Origin: Bacteroides graminisolvens DSM 19988 = JCM 15093
GTDB taxonomy: Bacteria; Bacteroidota; Bacteroidia; Bacteroidales; Bacteroidaceae
Reading direction: 5' to 3'
DNA: 54,191 bases
Assembly: GCF_000428125.1 (NCBI RefSeq)
Contig: NZ_ATZI01000016.1
Span: 1-54,191 of the forward strand
The notes beneath the pieces were generated by a model. It was not told the origin of the DNA, did no database searches, and was given only the letters and a program-made list of their open reading frames with translations. Positions 9,071 to 16,956 of this stretch are shown one piece after another (position 1 is the stretch's first letter; each line of letters opens with the position of its first letter). Both the position numbers and the translations under genes were made by a program.

Positions 9071-9683
9071 TTATATTGTTTTTGGCATTGGCTTTCTGGC
9101 TCAGGCACTTTTCTCCGCTCGTTTGGTTGTTCAATGGCTTCTTTCCGAGAAAGCGCGAAAGGTTGTTTCACCCACGAGTTATTGGCAAATTAGCATTTTG
9201 GCGTCTTATTTGCTGTTTGTTTATGGCTGGTTACGTGATGATTTTGCTATTATTTTGGGTCAATACATTTCATATTACATTTATATATGGAATTTAAACA
9301 CTAAAAATCATTGGAAAGAACTACCGGCATTCATTCGCCTTGTATTGCTGTTAACGCCTGTATTAGTAATAATATATCTGCTATTGACATGGGATATAAA
9401 TGGGCCGAGATTATTCCGTAATGCCAATATTCCGTTGGGATTGTTAATTTTCGGTTCTATGGGACAGATTATTTTCACCTTTCGTTTCATATATCAATGG
9501 TTTTATTCTCGCCATAAAGGAGAATCTGTTTTCCCGGTTACGTTTTGGGTGCTCAGCTTACTTGGCTCAGCCATTATAGTAAGTTACGGTATTTATCGTA
9601 GCGACCCGGTGCTTATTCTGGGGCAGTCGGCCGGGTTCATTGCATACATAAGAAACTTGTTTATACTTAGAAAAAATAAGTAA
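9063..9683 (+). CDS. Tandem LAB_N (lipid-A-disaccharide synthase N-terminal-like) membrane protein
   Basis: A 206-residue integral membrane protein made of two copies of the LAB_N module. Copy 1 (about residues 5-75) and copy 2 (about 120-200) share the pattern Q-x-x-F-x-x-R, QW, S, P-x-x-(Y/F)W, YG-x-x-R-x-D, ILGQ and a closing N-L. A short linker with one more hydrophobic segment (LVLLLTPVLVIIYLLL) joins them. The module is found at the N-terminus of some LpxB proteins and as stand-alone proteins beside GT2 enzymes of lipid A modification. Its start overlaps the GT2 stop by 8 bp, so the two are translationally coupled. I infer a membrane partner or a carrier-handling role; no enzyme activity is implied. 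Confidence 0.85.
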   Translation: MNNYIVFGIGFLAQALFSARLVVQWLLSEKARKVVSPTSYWQISILASYLLFVYGWLRDDFAIILGQYISYYIYIWNLNTKNHWKELPAFIRLVLLLTPVLVIIYLLLTWDINGPRLFRNANIPLGLLIFGSMGQIIFTFRFIYQWFYSRHKGESVFPVTFWVLSLLGSAIIVSYGIYRSDPVLILGQSAGFIAYIRNLFILRKNK

Positions 9684-9684
9684 G

Positions 9685-10704
9685 ATGAAAGTATTGGTAA
9701 CCGGTGCAGCCGGATTTATAGGATTCCATGTAGTTCGCAAACTACTCGATTATAAGTGGCAAGTAGTAGGACTTGATAACATCAATTCCTATTATGATGT
9801 TAATTTGAAATATGCACGTTTGCAACAATGTGGCATTCATCGAGAAAATATTATTTCTCATAACGAAGTTCCAAGTTCCAGCTATGCTAATTATTCTTTT
9901 TATCAAATAGATTTGGCTGATAAAGAGCAGATGGATGAATTATTCAGAAATCACTCTTTTGAGGTTGTTATCAATTTGGGTGCACAAGCCGGTGTACGCT
10001 ATTCTCTGGAAGACCCCTATACGTATGTGCAATCAAATATTGTGGGCTTTGTTAATTTGCTGGAGAACTGTAGAAAACAGGACCTAAAACACTTTGTATA
10101 TGCTTCGAGCTCTTCAGTTTACGGAATGAACTCAAAATATCCGTTTTCGGAAGATGACATGGCTGATTATCCCGTTAGTTTGTATGCTGCGACTAAACGC
10201 AGTGATGAATTAATGGCATTTACATACAGTCATCTCTACCAGTTACCCTGCACGGGTTTACGGTTCTTTACTGTATATGGTCCGTGGGGTAGACCGGACA
10301 TGTCTCCTATGATTTTTGCCGATTCCATTCAAAAAGGAGTTCCACTAAAAGTGTTTAATCACGGTGATATGTTAAGAGACTTTACGTATATTGATGATGT
10401 GGTAGATGGCTTGGTCTCAGTACTTGATTATCCACCTGGTGTAAATGAAGAAAAACCGTATTACCGTATCTTAAACATTGGTCATGCAGACCCTGTAAAA
10501 CTCCTTGACTTCATTCATGCAATGGAAGAGGTGATGGGAAAGAAAGCCAAACTTGATTTTCAGCCTATGCAAGCCGGCGACGTGACTGTTACTTATGCAG
10601 ACGTACGTCATTTAAGAGAACTTACAGGCTATCAGCCTCGTACATCGCTAACATGTGGATTAAGTAAATTTATATCTTGGTATGAAACCTATTATGATCT
10701 CTGA
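9685..10704 (+). CDS. UDP-glucuronate 4-epimerase-like SDR enzyme
   Basis: Extended short-chain dehydrogenase/epimerase that should convert UDP-glucuronate to UDP-galacturonate. The NAD-binding GAAGFIGFHV is at residues 7-16, the serine region is SSSSVYG, and the catalytic Tyr and Lys are in SLYAATKRSDE. The stretch NSYYDVNLKYARL and the motif YGPWGRPDM are typical of the uronate epimerases (CapI/LspL type) rather than GalE. Its 339 residues match that subfamily. It starts 1 bp after the LAB_N gene and overlaps the next gene by 23 bp. In context it provides the sugar nucleotide for the GT2 enzyme. A role in capsule synthesis is less likely because no capsule genes are nearby. Confidence 0.88.
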   Translation: MKVLVTGAAGFIGFHVVRKLLDYKWQVVGLDNINSYYDVNLKYARLQQCGIHRENIISHNEVPSSSYANYSFYQIDLADKEQMDELFRNHSFEVVINLGAQAGVRYSLEDPYTYVQSNIVGFVNLLENCRKQDLKHFVYASSSSVYGMNSKYPFSEDDMADYPVSLYAATKRSDELMAFTYSHLYQLPCTGLRFFTVYGPWGRPDMSPMIFADSIQKGVPLKVFNHGDMLRDFTYIDDVVDGLVSVLDYPPGVNEEKPYYRILNIGHADPVKLLDFIHAMEEVMGKKAKLDFQPMQAGDVTVTYADVRHLRELTGYQPRTSLTCGLSKFISWYETYYDL

Positions 10705-12346
10705 TCAGATAAAGCATCTGGCATTACTTTTACTAGTATGCTTTTTTTCTTTCTTTGTACACAATGACTTCATTCCTGCTGATTTGATGGAGTCACGGAA
10801 TCTGGCTACTGCACAAGAAATGGTAGCGTTGGAAAATTATCTTGCTCCAACCATGAATGGAGAACTTCGTCTCGAAAAACCACCTTTGCCTACGTGGATC
10901 GCTGCTTGCGTTAATCACATAAAGCCCCACAGCCTTTCTGCCCAACGGTATGCCGCGGGTGTGGCTGCGACTCTAATGGTTGTCTTTCTTTACCTTGTAG
11001 TGAGACAACTAAGTAAGAACTCTACCGTATCTTTTGTTTGTGCTTTGATATTGGCTACTTGTTACAATGTTATTATGATGGGGCGTACGGCTACGTGGGA
11101 TATTTATTGTCATAGCTTTATGCTGGGCGCCATCTTTTTTTTCATTAAAGCACTATCACATGAAGGACCTCAGTGGCGTTTTTTTGTGTTCACTGGTTTA
11201 TTCATGGGACTTTCCTTTTTAAGTAAAGGCCCTGTTTCCTTTTTTGCATTGCTCATTCCTTTTATTATAGCTTATCTGATCACCTGGCATCCTTCTTTCA
11301 AAGGAAAGATGAAGCCTATAATTGCAATGATTTTAGTTTGTTTAATGGTTAGTTTCTGGTGGCCGGTTTACATTTATATTTTTCACAGAGACTGGGGTGT
11401 ACACATTGCAAACAAAGAATCGTCTTCCTGGTTAAATCACAACGTGCGTCCTTGGTATTATTACTGGCAGTTCCCGGCTGAAGCTGGAATTTGGGCCCTT
11501 TTCTGGGTCACATCACTTGTTTGGCCTTATTGGAGGAAGCGTTTTAGCCAAATACACCTTCATAAAATTTATCTGTTTTCAATTCTCTGGACTGTTGTTT
11601 CGCTGATTCTTCTTTCACTGATTCCCGAGAAGAAAACCCGTTACCTCTTACCATTGCTTATCCCGGGTGCCATAAATGTGGGCATATGTTTGTACTATTA
11701 TCTATCCGGCCGATTAATTCTGTCAAGAGAAAAGAGGCTATTTCGAATTAATATGAGTTTAATCCTATTGGTTATTTTAGCTTTGCCGGTAGCTCTTTAT
11801 CTGTTTTTTGTGCAGAAACATGAACTCGAAATTTCGCTTTTTGCTATGATATGTTTCTGTTGTTTCTTATTGGCATTGTTGTTGGCATGGAGTATTTACA
11901 ACCGGCGTGTAAATTATAAAATTGCTTTGGGATGTGTGATAGGTACCATGCTAGTAGTGGAAGGTCTTTGCTTTATTCCGGCAGGTAAACTCTTTATTAA
12001 CAATGAAAGACACAGTATTAGTGAGGTCCGTAAAATACCGGTTCTTCAGCATTTACCTTTTTACTATGTTGAAGGTGAAGAACTGCGTATTGAATTGGTC
12101 TATGAAAGTGACCGGGTAATTCGTCCGCTAAATATAAGAAATATGAATCTTGTAGAAAGCAAACTGCCTTTTGTCTTGGTTAGTGCCACCCCTGCTGATT
12201 CACTGTTGGATGCATCAAAATGGGAAATAGATGAAATAGGAAGATATGATAATAATTGGCAGAAAACCAATAGTCGGAAGTACAATCCTGATTTAGTTCG
12301 TTACGTTAGTGTTTTGCGTATTAAATCTACAGATTCCACACCTTGA
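10682..12346 (+). CDS. ArnT/PMT-type glycosyltransferase (GT39/GT83-like), lipid-linked sugar donor
   Basis: Integral membrane transferase that uses polyprenyl-phosphate sugars. The first periplasmic loop has the family motif with acidic residue and EKPPL: LMESRNLATAQEM, then LRLEKPPLPTW. About twelve hydrophobic segments occupy residues 10-425, followed by a C-terminal periplasmic domain of about 130 residues without transmembrane segments. At 554 residues it is close to ArnT (about 550). It starts inside the epimerase gene (23-bp overlap) and ends the operon. Known relatives transfer aminoarabinose or galacturonic acid to lipid A; the presence of a UDP-GlcA 4-epimerase and the absence of arnA/arnB-like genes favour galacturonic acid, as inference. 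Confidence 0.85.
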   Translation: MKPIMISDQIKHLALLLLVCFFSFFVHNDFIPADLMESRNLATAQEMVALENYLAPTMNGELRLEKPPLPTWIAACVNHIKPHSLSAQRYAAGVAATLMVVFLYLVVRQLSKNSTVSFVCALILATCYNVIMMGRTATWDIYCHSFMLGAIFFFIKALSHEGPQWRFFVFTGLFMGLSFLSKGPVSFFALLIPFIIAYLITWHPSFKGKMKPIIAMILVCLMVSFWWPVYIYIFHRDWGVHIANKESSSWLNHNVRPWYYYWQFPAEAGIWALFWVTSLVWPYWRKRFSQIHLHKIYLFSILWTVVSLILLSLIPEKKTRYLLPLLIPGAINVGICLYYYLSGRLILSREKRLFRINMSLILLVILALPVALYLFFVQKHELEISLFAMICFCCFLLALLLAWSIYNRRVNYKIALGCVIGTMLVVEGLCFIPAGKLFINNERHSISEVRKIPVLQHLPFYYVEGEELRIELVYESDRVIRPLNIRNMNLVESKLPFVLVSATPADSLLDASKWEIDEIGRYDNNWQKTNSRKYNPDLVRYVSVLRIKSTDSTP

Positions 12347-12522
12347 TCCACATTTTCCACAATTGGCAGTAGATAGAGTATTACTTGTAATAGTCTGATA
12401 ATGAATGGATTGGTTCTTCTAGGGGAGTTTGGCACGGTTATTGTAACTATATAAGCATTAAAAGAATACTATAACCTAAACGATGAATGAGAAGATCCTT
12501 AATTATGAAAAGAATAATTGGT

Positions 12523-12530
12523 TAAGTTTG
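12523..12530 (+). promoter_or_regulatory. -7 box preceding a gene-less, terminator-ended unit
   Basis: TAAGTTTG matches TAnnTTTG and lies 85 bp before the hairpin terminator at 12615. It is 177 bp downstream of the ArnT-like gene, and no good ORF follows it. The stretch 12347-12522 before it holds no gene that I can see. Confidence 0.4.
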
Positions 12531-12535
12531 TTTAT

Positions 12536-12652
12536 TGAGAAGAAAAACAAAACACAAAGCTCTGGATCTTAACAATGTTGCAGTGATGCAATGCCTTTTG
12601 AATTGTTTGTTTTTCCCGGGTTTGCAGAATCTGTAAACCCGGGATTTTTTTT
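12536..12652 (+). ncRNA. Candidate small RNA of about 115 nt
   Basis: This stretch between a consensus -7 box (12523-12530) and a strong intrinsic terminator contains no convincing ORF. It has a short internal hairpin, TTGCA-gtga-TGCAA (about 12580-12593), and an A-rich 5' end, then the GC-rich terminator stem. The arrangement of promoter, short structured body and U-tailed terminator is what an sRNA looks like. The alternative is that the terminator simply ends a long 3' UTR of the four-gene operon upstream. No family match is recognised. Confidence 0.35.
12615..12652 (+). terminator. Intrinsic terminator with CCCGGG stem
   Basis: CCCGGGTTT(G)CAG, loop, CTG-TAAACCCGGG forms a near-perfect stem at 12615-12643 and is followed by a run of eight T. 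The T-run is only on the plus strand side, so it terminates plus-strand transcription and not the RRM gene that ends at 12661 on the other strand. Confidence 0.8.
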
Positions 12653-12660
12653 ATGTCAGA

Positions 12661-13029
12661 TTAGTATCTGCCGCCACCGTAACCACCGCCACGGTTGCCA
12701 CCGCCGCTGTAGCCGCCACCACGGTTTCCACCGCCGTAACCACCACCACGATTGCCACCACCGCCAAAACTGCGACGTGGAGCCTCAGTTCTAGGGCGAG
12801 CTACTGATACAGAAAGAGTCTTTCCGTCAACTTCAGCACCGTTTAATTCTTCGATAGCTTTGTTTCCTGCTTCTTCGTCAGCCATTTCAATAAAGCCGTA
12901 ACCTTTTGAACGACCTGTTTCTCTGTCTGTTACAACCTTTGATGAAGTAACTTCTCCATACTCAGTGAATAATTCCCCTAATTCGGAATCGCTAATGTTA
13001 TAGCTTAATCCAGCGATAAAAATGTTCAT
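12661..13029 (-). CDS. Small RRM RNA-binding protein with Gly/Arg-rich tail
   Basis: A 122-residue RNA chaperone-like protein. One RRM covers residues 1-80 with RNP2 (NIFIAGLS) and RNP1 (SKGYGFIEM); the aromatic residues that stack on RNA are present. The tail from about residue 90 is built of repeated GGGNRGGGY-like blocks ending in GGGRY. I start at ATG 13029, because the RNP2 strand must begin at residue 2; longer versions upstream are leader sequence. The leader is about 140 nt and AT-rich, starting from the promoter at 13173-13202. Bacteroides species carry several such proteins (the Rbp family), which act as global post-transcriptional regulators and replace Hfq-like functions. The low-complexity tail is coding, not a DNA repeat element. 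Confidence 0.93.
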   Translation of the reverse strand: MNIFIAGLSYNISDSELGELFTEYGEVTSSKVVTDRETGRSKGYGFIEMADEEAGNKAIEELNGAEVDGKTLSVSVARPRTEAPRRSFGGGGNRGGGYGGGNRGGGYSGGGNRGGGYGGGRY

Positions 13030-13172
13030 TAAAAATAAATAATTAAAATGTGTATAAAAATTGATAATAATTTGCAATGGAAGGTCTTTGTATAAGGAGA
13101 TAGTGCTCTGCAATATATAATGAATATGATTGAAAAGGGGAAAATTACCTTAGCAAGAATCTCATTGCGCAA

Positions 13173-13202
13173 CAAAGATATGAATAAGAATTTAAAATCA
13201 AA
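13173..13202 (-). promoter_or_regulatory. Promoter of the RRM protein gene
   Basis: Reading the minus strand, TTTG at 13202-13199 is followed 18 bp later by TATCTTTG at 13180-13173, matching both the -33 and -7 elements of the Bacteroidota promoter. It implies a 5' leader of about 140 nt. Confidence 0.65.
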
Positions 13203-13245
13203 GGAAAGATTCAAACTTTTGCATTTTTATTTTGTTGTCATTCTA

Positions 13246-13277
13246 GTTGTGGATGTTATCCAAAGTTGCTAAATTTG
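13246..13277 (+). promoter_or_regulatory. Promoter of the LruC lipoprotein gene
   Basis: GTTG at 13246-13249, a 20-bp gap, then TAAATTTG at 13270-13277, an exact TAnnTTTG. The start codon is at 13311, giving a leader of about 28 nt. Confidence 0.55.
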
Positions 13278-13310
13278 TCCACGATTACAAATAGTCAAAC
13301 AAACGAATAT

Positions 13311-15689
13311 ATGAAATCACTTAAATTAGTACGTTTCGCACTAAGTGCAGGAATGATGTTGGCAACCTTTGTAGGTTGCGTTGATGATAACAAAGATCTC
13401 TATGATCCGACTATCACAGCGGATAATCCGCTGGATATTACGGCTCCTGATGGTTTTGACTGGTCAACCACCAATACTATCAGACTCTCTGTTGAGGCCA
13501 ATGACGAATATAACGGTCAGTATGATTACATCATCGAGGTTTTTGATAATAATCCGATTGCTTCAGCTGCGGATTCGATTAGCTCATTAGCTAAAGGTGT
13601 AGCAAAGAGCGGTCACCCTTTCGTCTTGTCTGCTGTAACCATAGCTAAGTCAACTACCGATTTGTTCATTCGCCAAACGGATCCTAAGGGCAGAGCTGTT
13701 ATTCGTTCCTTCCCGGTTCAAAGCAATATGACTTGTAGCTTTACGGACAATGTTTCCGTATCTGCTTCTACTCGATCAGCTATTTCGACTCGTGCGCTGG
13801 CTACTACCCGTGCAGTGGTACCTGTTCCTGATTATACTTCAATACCGGGGGATGCTCGTGAAATCAGTTCTTTGGGAGGGGCAGCTTTGGAAGCCGGTAA
13901 AAATTATAAGATTACAGGAACTTACAACGGTTCATTCACATTCTGGGGATCTTCTAACGTGAAGCTGTATATACAAGGTACCTGGAACATGCCTTCTGAT
14001 TTTCAAATTCAAACGGGGCTTGAAATTATTGTGATGAGCGGGGCGAAGATTCTAGCAAATAAAAACGCTTCTTTCGTTGGCTCTTCTAGCTTAACCATCA
14101 TGCCTAATGGTGTAGTTGAACTTAATAGTTTGACCTTTTCAAATCAGGAAGGTCATTTTAAAAACTGGGGTTCTTTGACTTTGGGCGATGATTTTACTAT
14201 GAGTGCCGGAGGCCTATTTTACTCCAAAGGAACTATTGTAGCTAAAAATGGTAGTTTTAACAATGCTTCACCCATGCAAAACGATGGTACGATTACTTTA
14301 GACGGAAAACTTACTATGCCTTCTAATGCATCGTTTATCAATACAGGTGAGGTTACGGCAAAAGACCTTGATGTGAATGGTGTATCGCTTACTAATGAAG
14401 GTAAGATGATTTTCGATCAAATATCCAGCGTGAATAACTCTACTGTATTTAATAGCTGCTACATGGAAGCCAAAAAAAGTGCGGTCTTTTCTGGTTGTCG
14501 AAATTTTGTTCTTGATCAAGGATACCTAAAAGGAAAGAATTTAACTATAAGAGGATGTGTAGTTAAACTTAATAATGGTTCAATGATTGAAGCTACAAAT
14601 ATTCTTCATAACCAAAGTGAGGCAACTAGTTATGATGGTGGTACCACCGGAAATCGTTCATTGATTAAAGCTGATAAGGTAGAAGGGCAAGGCATTACGT
14701 ATTCAGGTAAATTAACTGTAGAGTCCGATCATCATTTTACTAAAAAACCTGGAGAAAATTGGAAATATACATTGAACTCACCAGCAGAAATGGCTGGCTA
14801 TGGCGACTCTAATGTTGTTATAGAAATTTGTACAGGCACGGCGAACGGTGGTAATCCGGGAACAGATCCGGGTAATCCTACTTTCCCCATAGAGAGTGTC
14901 AATGATACTAAGTATACCTATTTATTTGAAGACCAATGGCCTCTTTACGGAGATTATGATATGAATGATGTGGTGATTCGTGTTAAGAAAACTACGATGT
15001 ATCTCAATGCATCTAATAAAGTAGAGAAATTTAAGTTAGAGGCAGAACTGGTTGCAGTAGGAGCTTCTAAGAATATAGCAGCAGGTTTACAGCTCGATGA
15101 TGTGGCTGCTTCGTTGGTTTCTTCTGTTGAATACGGTAGCACCAAACCTTCTACGTTGTTCTCGTATGCGAGTCAGGGAGTTGAGGCCGGTCAGAGCAAA
15201 GCAGTTATCCCATTCTTTGCTAATGCACATGCATTTATGGGTAACTCAACCAATGCATTTGTTAATACCGTGATTGGTAGCACAGCCAATGTTTCTGTAT
15301 TACCTACCATTGTTGTTACGGCTACATTCAGCAGTGCTACGCTGTCGCCTGAAAGCTTTGCTGCAGGTAAGTTGAATTTATTCATCATAACAGATGGACA
15401 GAGCAATAACCGTAAAGAGGTTCACGTAGTAAACTATCGTCCCACCGATAAGGCGTCTACTACTTTCTTTGGTAATAACAATGACGGTTCATCAGCAACG
15501 GCAGGTAAATATTACGTAAGTAAAGACAATTTAGCTTGGGGTATCTGCGTTGCTTCTTCAGTGAATCATCCTAAAGAGTATGCTAAGGTAACAGATGTAT
15601 TCCCTAACTTTGCGTCTTGGGTTACCTCAGGAGGCAGTTCAAATACAGATTGGTATACTACATACAATAGCGGATTGATTTTTAAGTAA
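13311..15689 (+). CDS. LruC-domain (DUF4842) surface lipoprotein
   Basis: Exported lipoprotein of 792 residues with lipobox Cys23 (FVGC). The ATG at 13311 is chosen because it starts the signal peptide and follows the promoter. After an N-terminal beta domain (about 30-140) and a Ser/Thr/Arg-rich linker near 155-175, residues about 190-500 form a repetitive beta-rich region (recurring 'L-T-M-P-x-x-A-S-F-x-N-x-G' type strands), probably a beta-solenoid. A Gly/Pro linker near 515-530 leads to the LruC domain from about 533, with YLFEDQWPLYGDYDMNDVV as its hallmark (Asp-rich, possibly Ca-binding), to near the C-terminus. LruC names a Leptospira lipoprotein; the Bacteroides members have no proven function. 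Adhesion or a scaffold role at the surface is plausible only by architecture. Confidence 0.88.
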   Translation: MKSLKLVRFALSAGMMLATFVGCVDDNKDLYDPTITADNPLDITAPDGFDWSTTNTIRLSVEANDEYNGQYDYIIEVFDNNPIASAADSISSLAKGVAKSGHPFVLSAVTIAKSTTDLFIRQTDPKGRAVIRSFPVQSNMTCSFTDNVSVSASTRSAISTRALATTRAVVPVPDYTSIPGDAREISSLGGAALEAGKNYKITGTYNGSFTFWGSSNVKLYIQGTWNMPSDFQIQTGLEIIVMSGAKILANKNASFVGSSSLTIMPNGVVELNSLTFSNQEGHFKNWGSLTLGDDFTMSAGGLFYSKGTIVAKNGSFNNASPMQNDGTITLDGKLTMPSNASFINTGEVTAKDLDVNGVSLTNEGKMIFDQISSVNNSTVFNSCYMEAKKSAVFSGCRNFVLDQGYLKGKNLTIRGCVVKLNNGSMIEATNILHNQSEATSYDGGTTGNRSLIKADKVEGQGITYSGKLTVESDHHFTKKPGENWKYTLNSPAEMAGYGDSNVVIEICTGTANGGNPGTDPGNPTFPIESVNDTKYTYLFEDQWPLYGDYDMNDVVIRVKKTTMYLNASNKVEKFKLEAELVAVGASKNIAAGLQLDDVAASLVSSVEYGSTKPSTLFSYASQGVEAGQSKAVIPFFANAHAFMGNSTNAFVNTVIGSTANVSVLPTIVVTATFSSATLSPESFAAGKLNLFIITDGQSNNRKEVHVVNYRPTDKASTTFFGNNNDGSSATAGKYYVSKDNLAWGICVASSVNHPKEYAKVTDVFPNFASWVTSGGSSNTDWYTTYNSGLIFK

Positions 15690-15710
15690 CCATCTTTCAA
15701 CAAAATACAT

Positions 15711-15756
15711 AAGCCCTGTTTCAAGTGAGTAACTTTCACTGAAACAGGGCTTTATC
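15711..15756 (+). terminator. Terminator after the LruC gene
   Basis: AAGCCCTGTTTCA and its complement TGAAACAGGGCTT form a 13-bp stem plus an inner AGTGAG/CTTTCACT-like extension; the hairpin is followed by TTATCATTT. It separates the LruC gene from the NigD-like gene. Confidence 0.8.
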
Positions 15757-15838
15757 ATTTCTAAATAGTGTTAAAATGATGCAGTATTGTTTGTAGTCTT
15801 GTATTTTATAGATACAAATAACTTAAAATATTGTATGT

Positions 15839-16585
15839 ATGAAAAAGATTAGTTCAATTATTGGTGTACTTTTATTGATTTTGATAATTCCTGTTTTGCA
15901 GTCGTGTGACAATGATGACGATGGCTATTCGCTCGGCAATTTTCAGGTGCAAATGGCCACGGTGAAAGTAATCAATGGAGCTAACTACTACCTGGTGCTC
16001 GACAACAATAAGACTGTTTGGCCGGGAGCTACAGCAGTTCCGCAGTACCAAGCGGTTGACGGGCAGCGTGTGATTGCCAATATTACTCTTCTAGGCGATC
16101 AATATGGTAGTTATGATTACGTAGCCAAAATTAATTATTTGAATAATGTGCTAACCAAAAGCGTGGAGGAACTCACTGAAACGAATGAAGCAACTTTTGG
16201 TAATGATCCTTTGCGTATGAGGCAGATATGGCTTAGCGCCAGCCATCTGAATGTTGATTTCCTGATGAGGATGCCTTCGCAAAAGAAACATCGCATCAGT
16301 TTGGTTAGAAACACTACGGCAGAATCTCCATCGGATGGATATGTGCATTTGGAACTTCGCTACAATGATCAAGATGATGTGACGAATTACGTAGCTCGTG
16401 GTTTGGTGTCTTTCTACGTAGGTGAGTGGGGAAAAGCCGATGAACTGAGCAACTCTATTCGTGGTATTAAAGTAAAAGTAAATACTGCGGAAAGTGGTGA
16501 AAAAGAATATGTTTTCGACTTTAATAAAGAGGAAGCTCAAGCTCCGTTGGTTGAAGATGTAGCAGAAGGTGTTAGCATTGAATAA
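15839..16585 (+). CDS. NigD-like lipoprotein
   Basis: Exported lipoprotein of 248 residues with lipobox LQSC (Cys23) followed by an acidic stretch DNDDDGYSL, as in many outer-membrane lipoproteins of Bacteroides. The rest resembles the NigD family: an N-terminal OB-like beta domain (about 35-110) with DGQRVIANITLLGD, and a C-terminal beta domain (about 125-235) with DFLMRMPSQKKHRISLVRN and YNDQDDVTNYVARGLVSF. NigD was named from a bacteriocin locus in Prevotella, but most homologues, this one included, have no bacteriocin neighbours and unknown function. It stands alone between two spacers. Confidence 0.85.
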   Translation: MKKISSIIGVLLLILIIPVLQSCDNDDDGYSLGNFQVQMATVKVINGANYYLVLDNNKTVWPGATAVPQYQAVDGQRVIANITLLGDQYGSYDYVAKINYLNNVLTKSVEELTETNEATFGNDPLRMRQIWLSASHLNVDFLMRMPSQKKHRISLVRNTTAESPSDGYVHLELRYNDQDDVTNYVARGLVSFYVGEWGKADELSNSIRGIKVKVNTAESGEKEYVFDFNKEEAQAPLVEDVAEGVSIE

Positions 16586-16623
16586 AGAAACCTGAAGAAT
16601 TTCTTTTTCAGGTTGCAAAACTT

Positions 16624-16713
16624 CTTGTAGACCCGGGTGTACACATGTTGTACATCCGGGTCTACAAGTTTCCTACATGGGGGTGTACAAGGTATGTACA
16701 TCCGGGTGTAGAC
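16624..16713. repeat. Imperfect palindromes sharing TGTACATCCGGGT
   Basis: A 45-bp imperfect palindrome at 16624-16668 has arms CTTGTAGACCCGGGTGTACA and the complement with one mismatch. A degenerate second copy follows at about 16684-16713. The string TGTACATCCGGGT occurs at 16649 and again at 16695, 46 bp apart. The unit is not coding and lies in the spacer between NigD-like and tag. It might be a dispersed intergenic palindrome of the genome or the 3' end structure of the NigD-like transcript; there is no clear T-run for a terminator. Confidence 0.65.
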
Positions 16714-16818
16714 GAAAATTGCTAACCTGCAAAATAAATCGCAGAAGCATGCTAACTAAAAATCCTGTATAGAAAGAATAAATAGCAGCAAACCTGTAAG
16801 GAATTACTGCCAAAAAAG

Positions 16819-16912
16819 TTGGTGATACTTGGTGATACTTGGTGAGGCTTTTTTTTAGGCAAGTATCACACAGAATGTTCTGATTATCAGTTAGTTACAA
16901 GATTGGTGATAC
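16819..16912. repeat. Tandem and inverted copies of TTGGTGATAC
   Basis: TTGGTGATAC occurs at 16819 and 16829 directly head to tail, with a third degenerate unit (TTGGTGAGGC) at 16839 and a fourth exact copy at 16903. The second copy also pairs with an inverted CAAGTATCAC at 16860-16869 (10 of 10). Runs of 8 T separate them. No gene overlaps. Possible roles are a protein-binding array or a terminator relic; nothing in the sequence decides. Confidence 0.6.
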
Positions 16913-16956
16913 TTTTTTTTATACTTTTTATGTAGCAAGGACAGTTTTTTGAGGAT

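Noticed and set aside
12591..12794. A His/Arg-rich open frame on the plus strand opposite the Gly-rich tail of the RRM gene
   Set aside because: It is the antisense shadow of the Gly/Arg codon repeats; it has no promoter or family and its composition mirrors GGN codons.
16151..16618. A 155-codon minus-strand open frame under the NigD-like gene
   Set aside because: It overlaps a lipoprotein gene with a clear lipobox and family match; the antisense frame has no recognisable domain.
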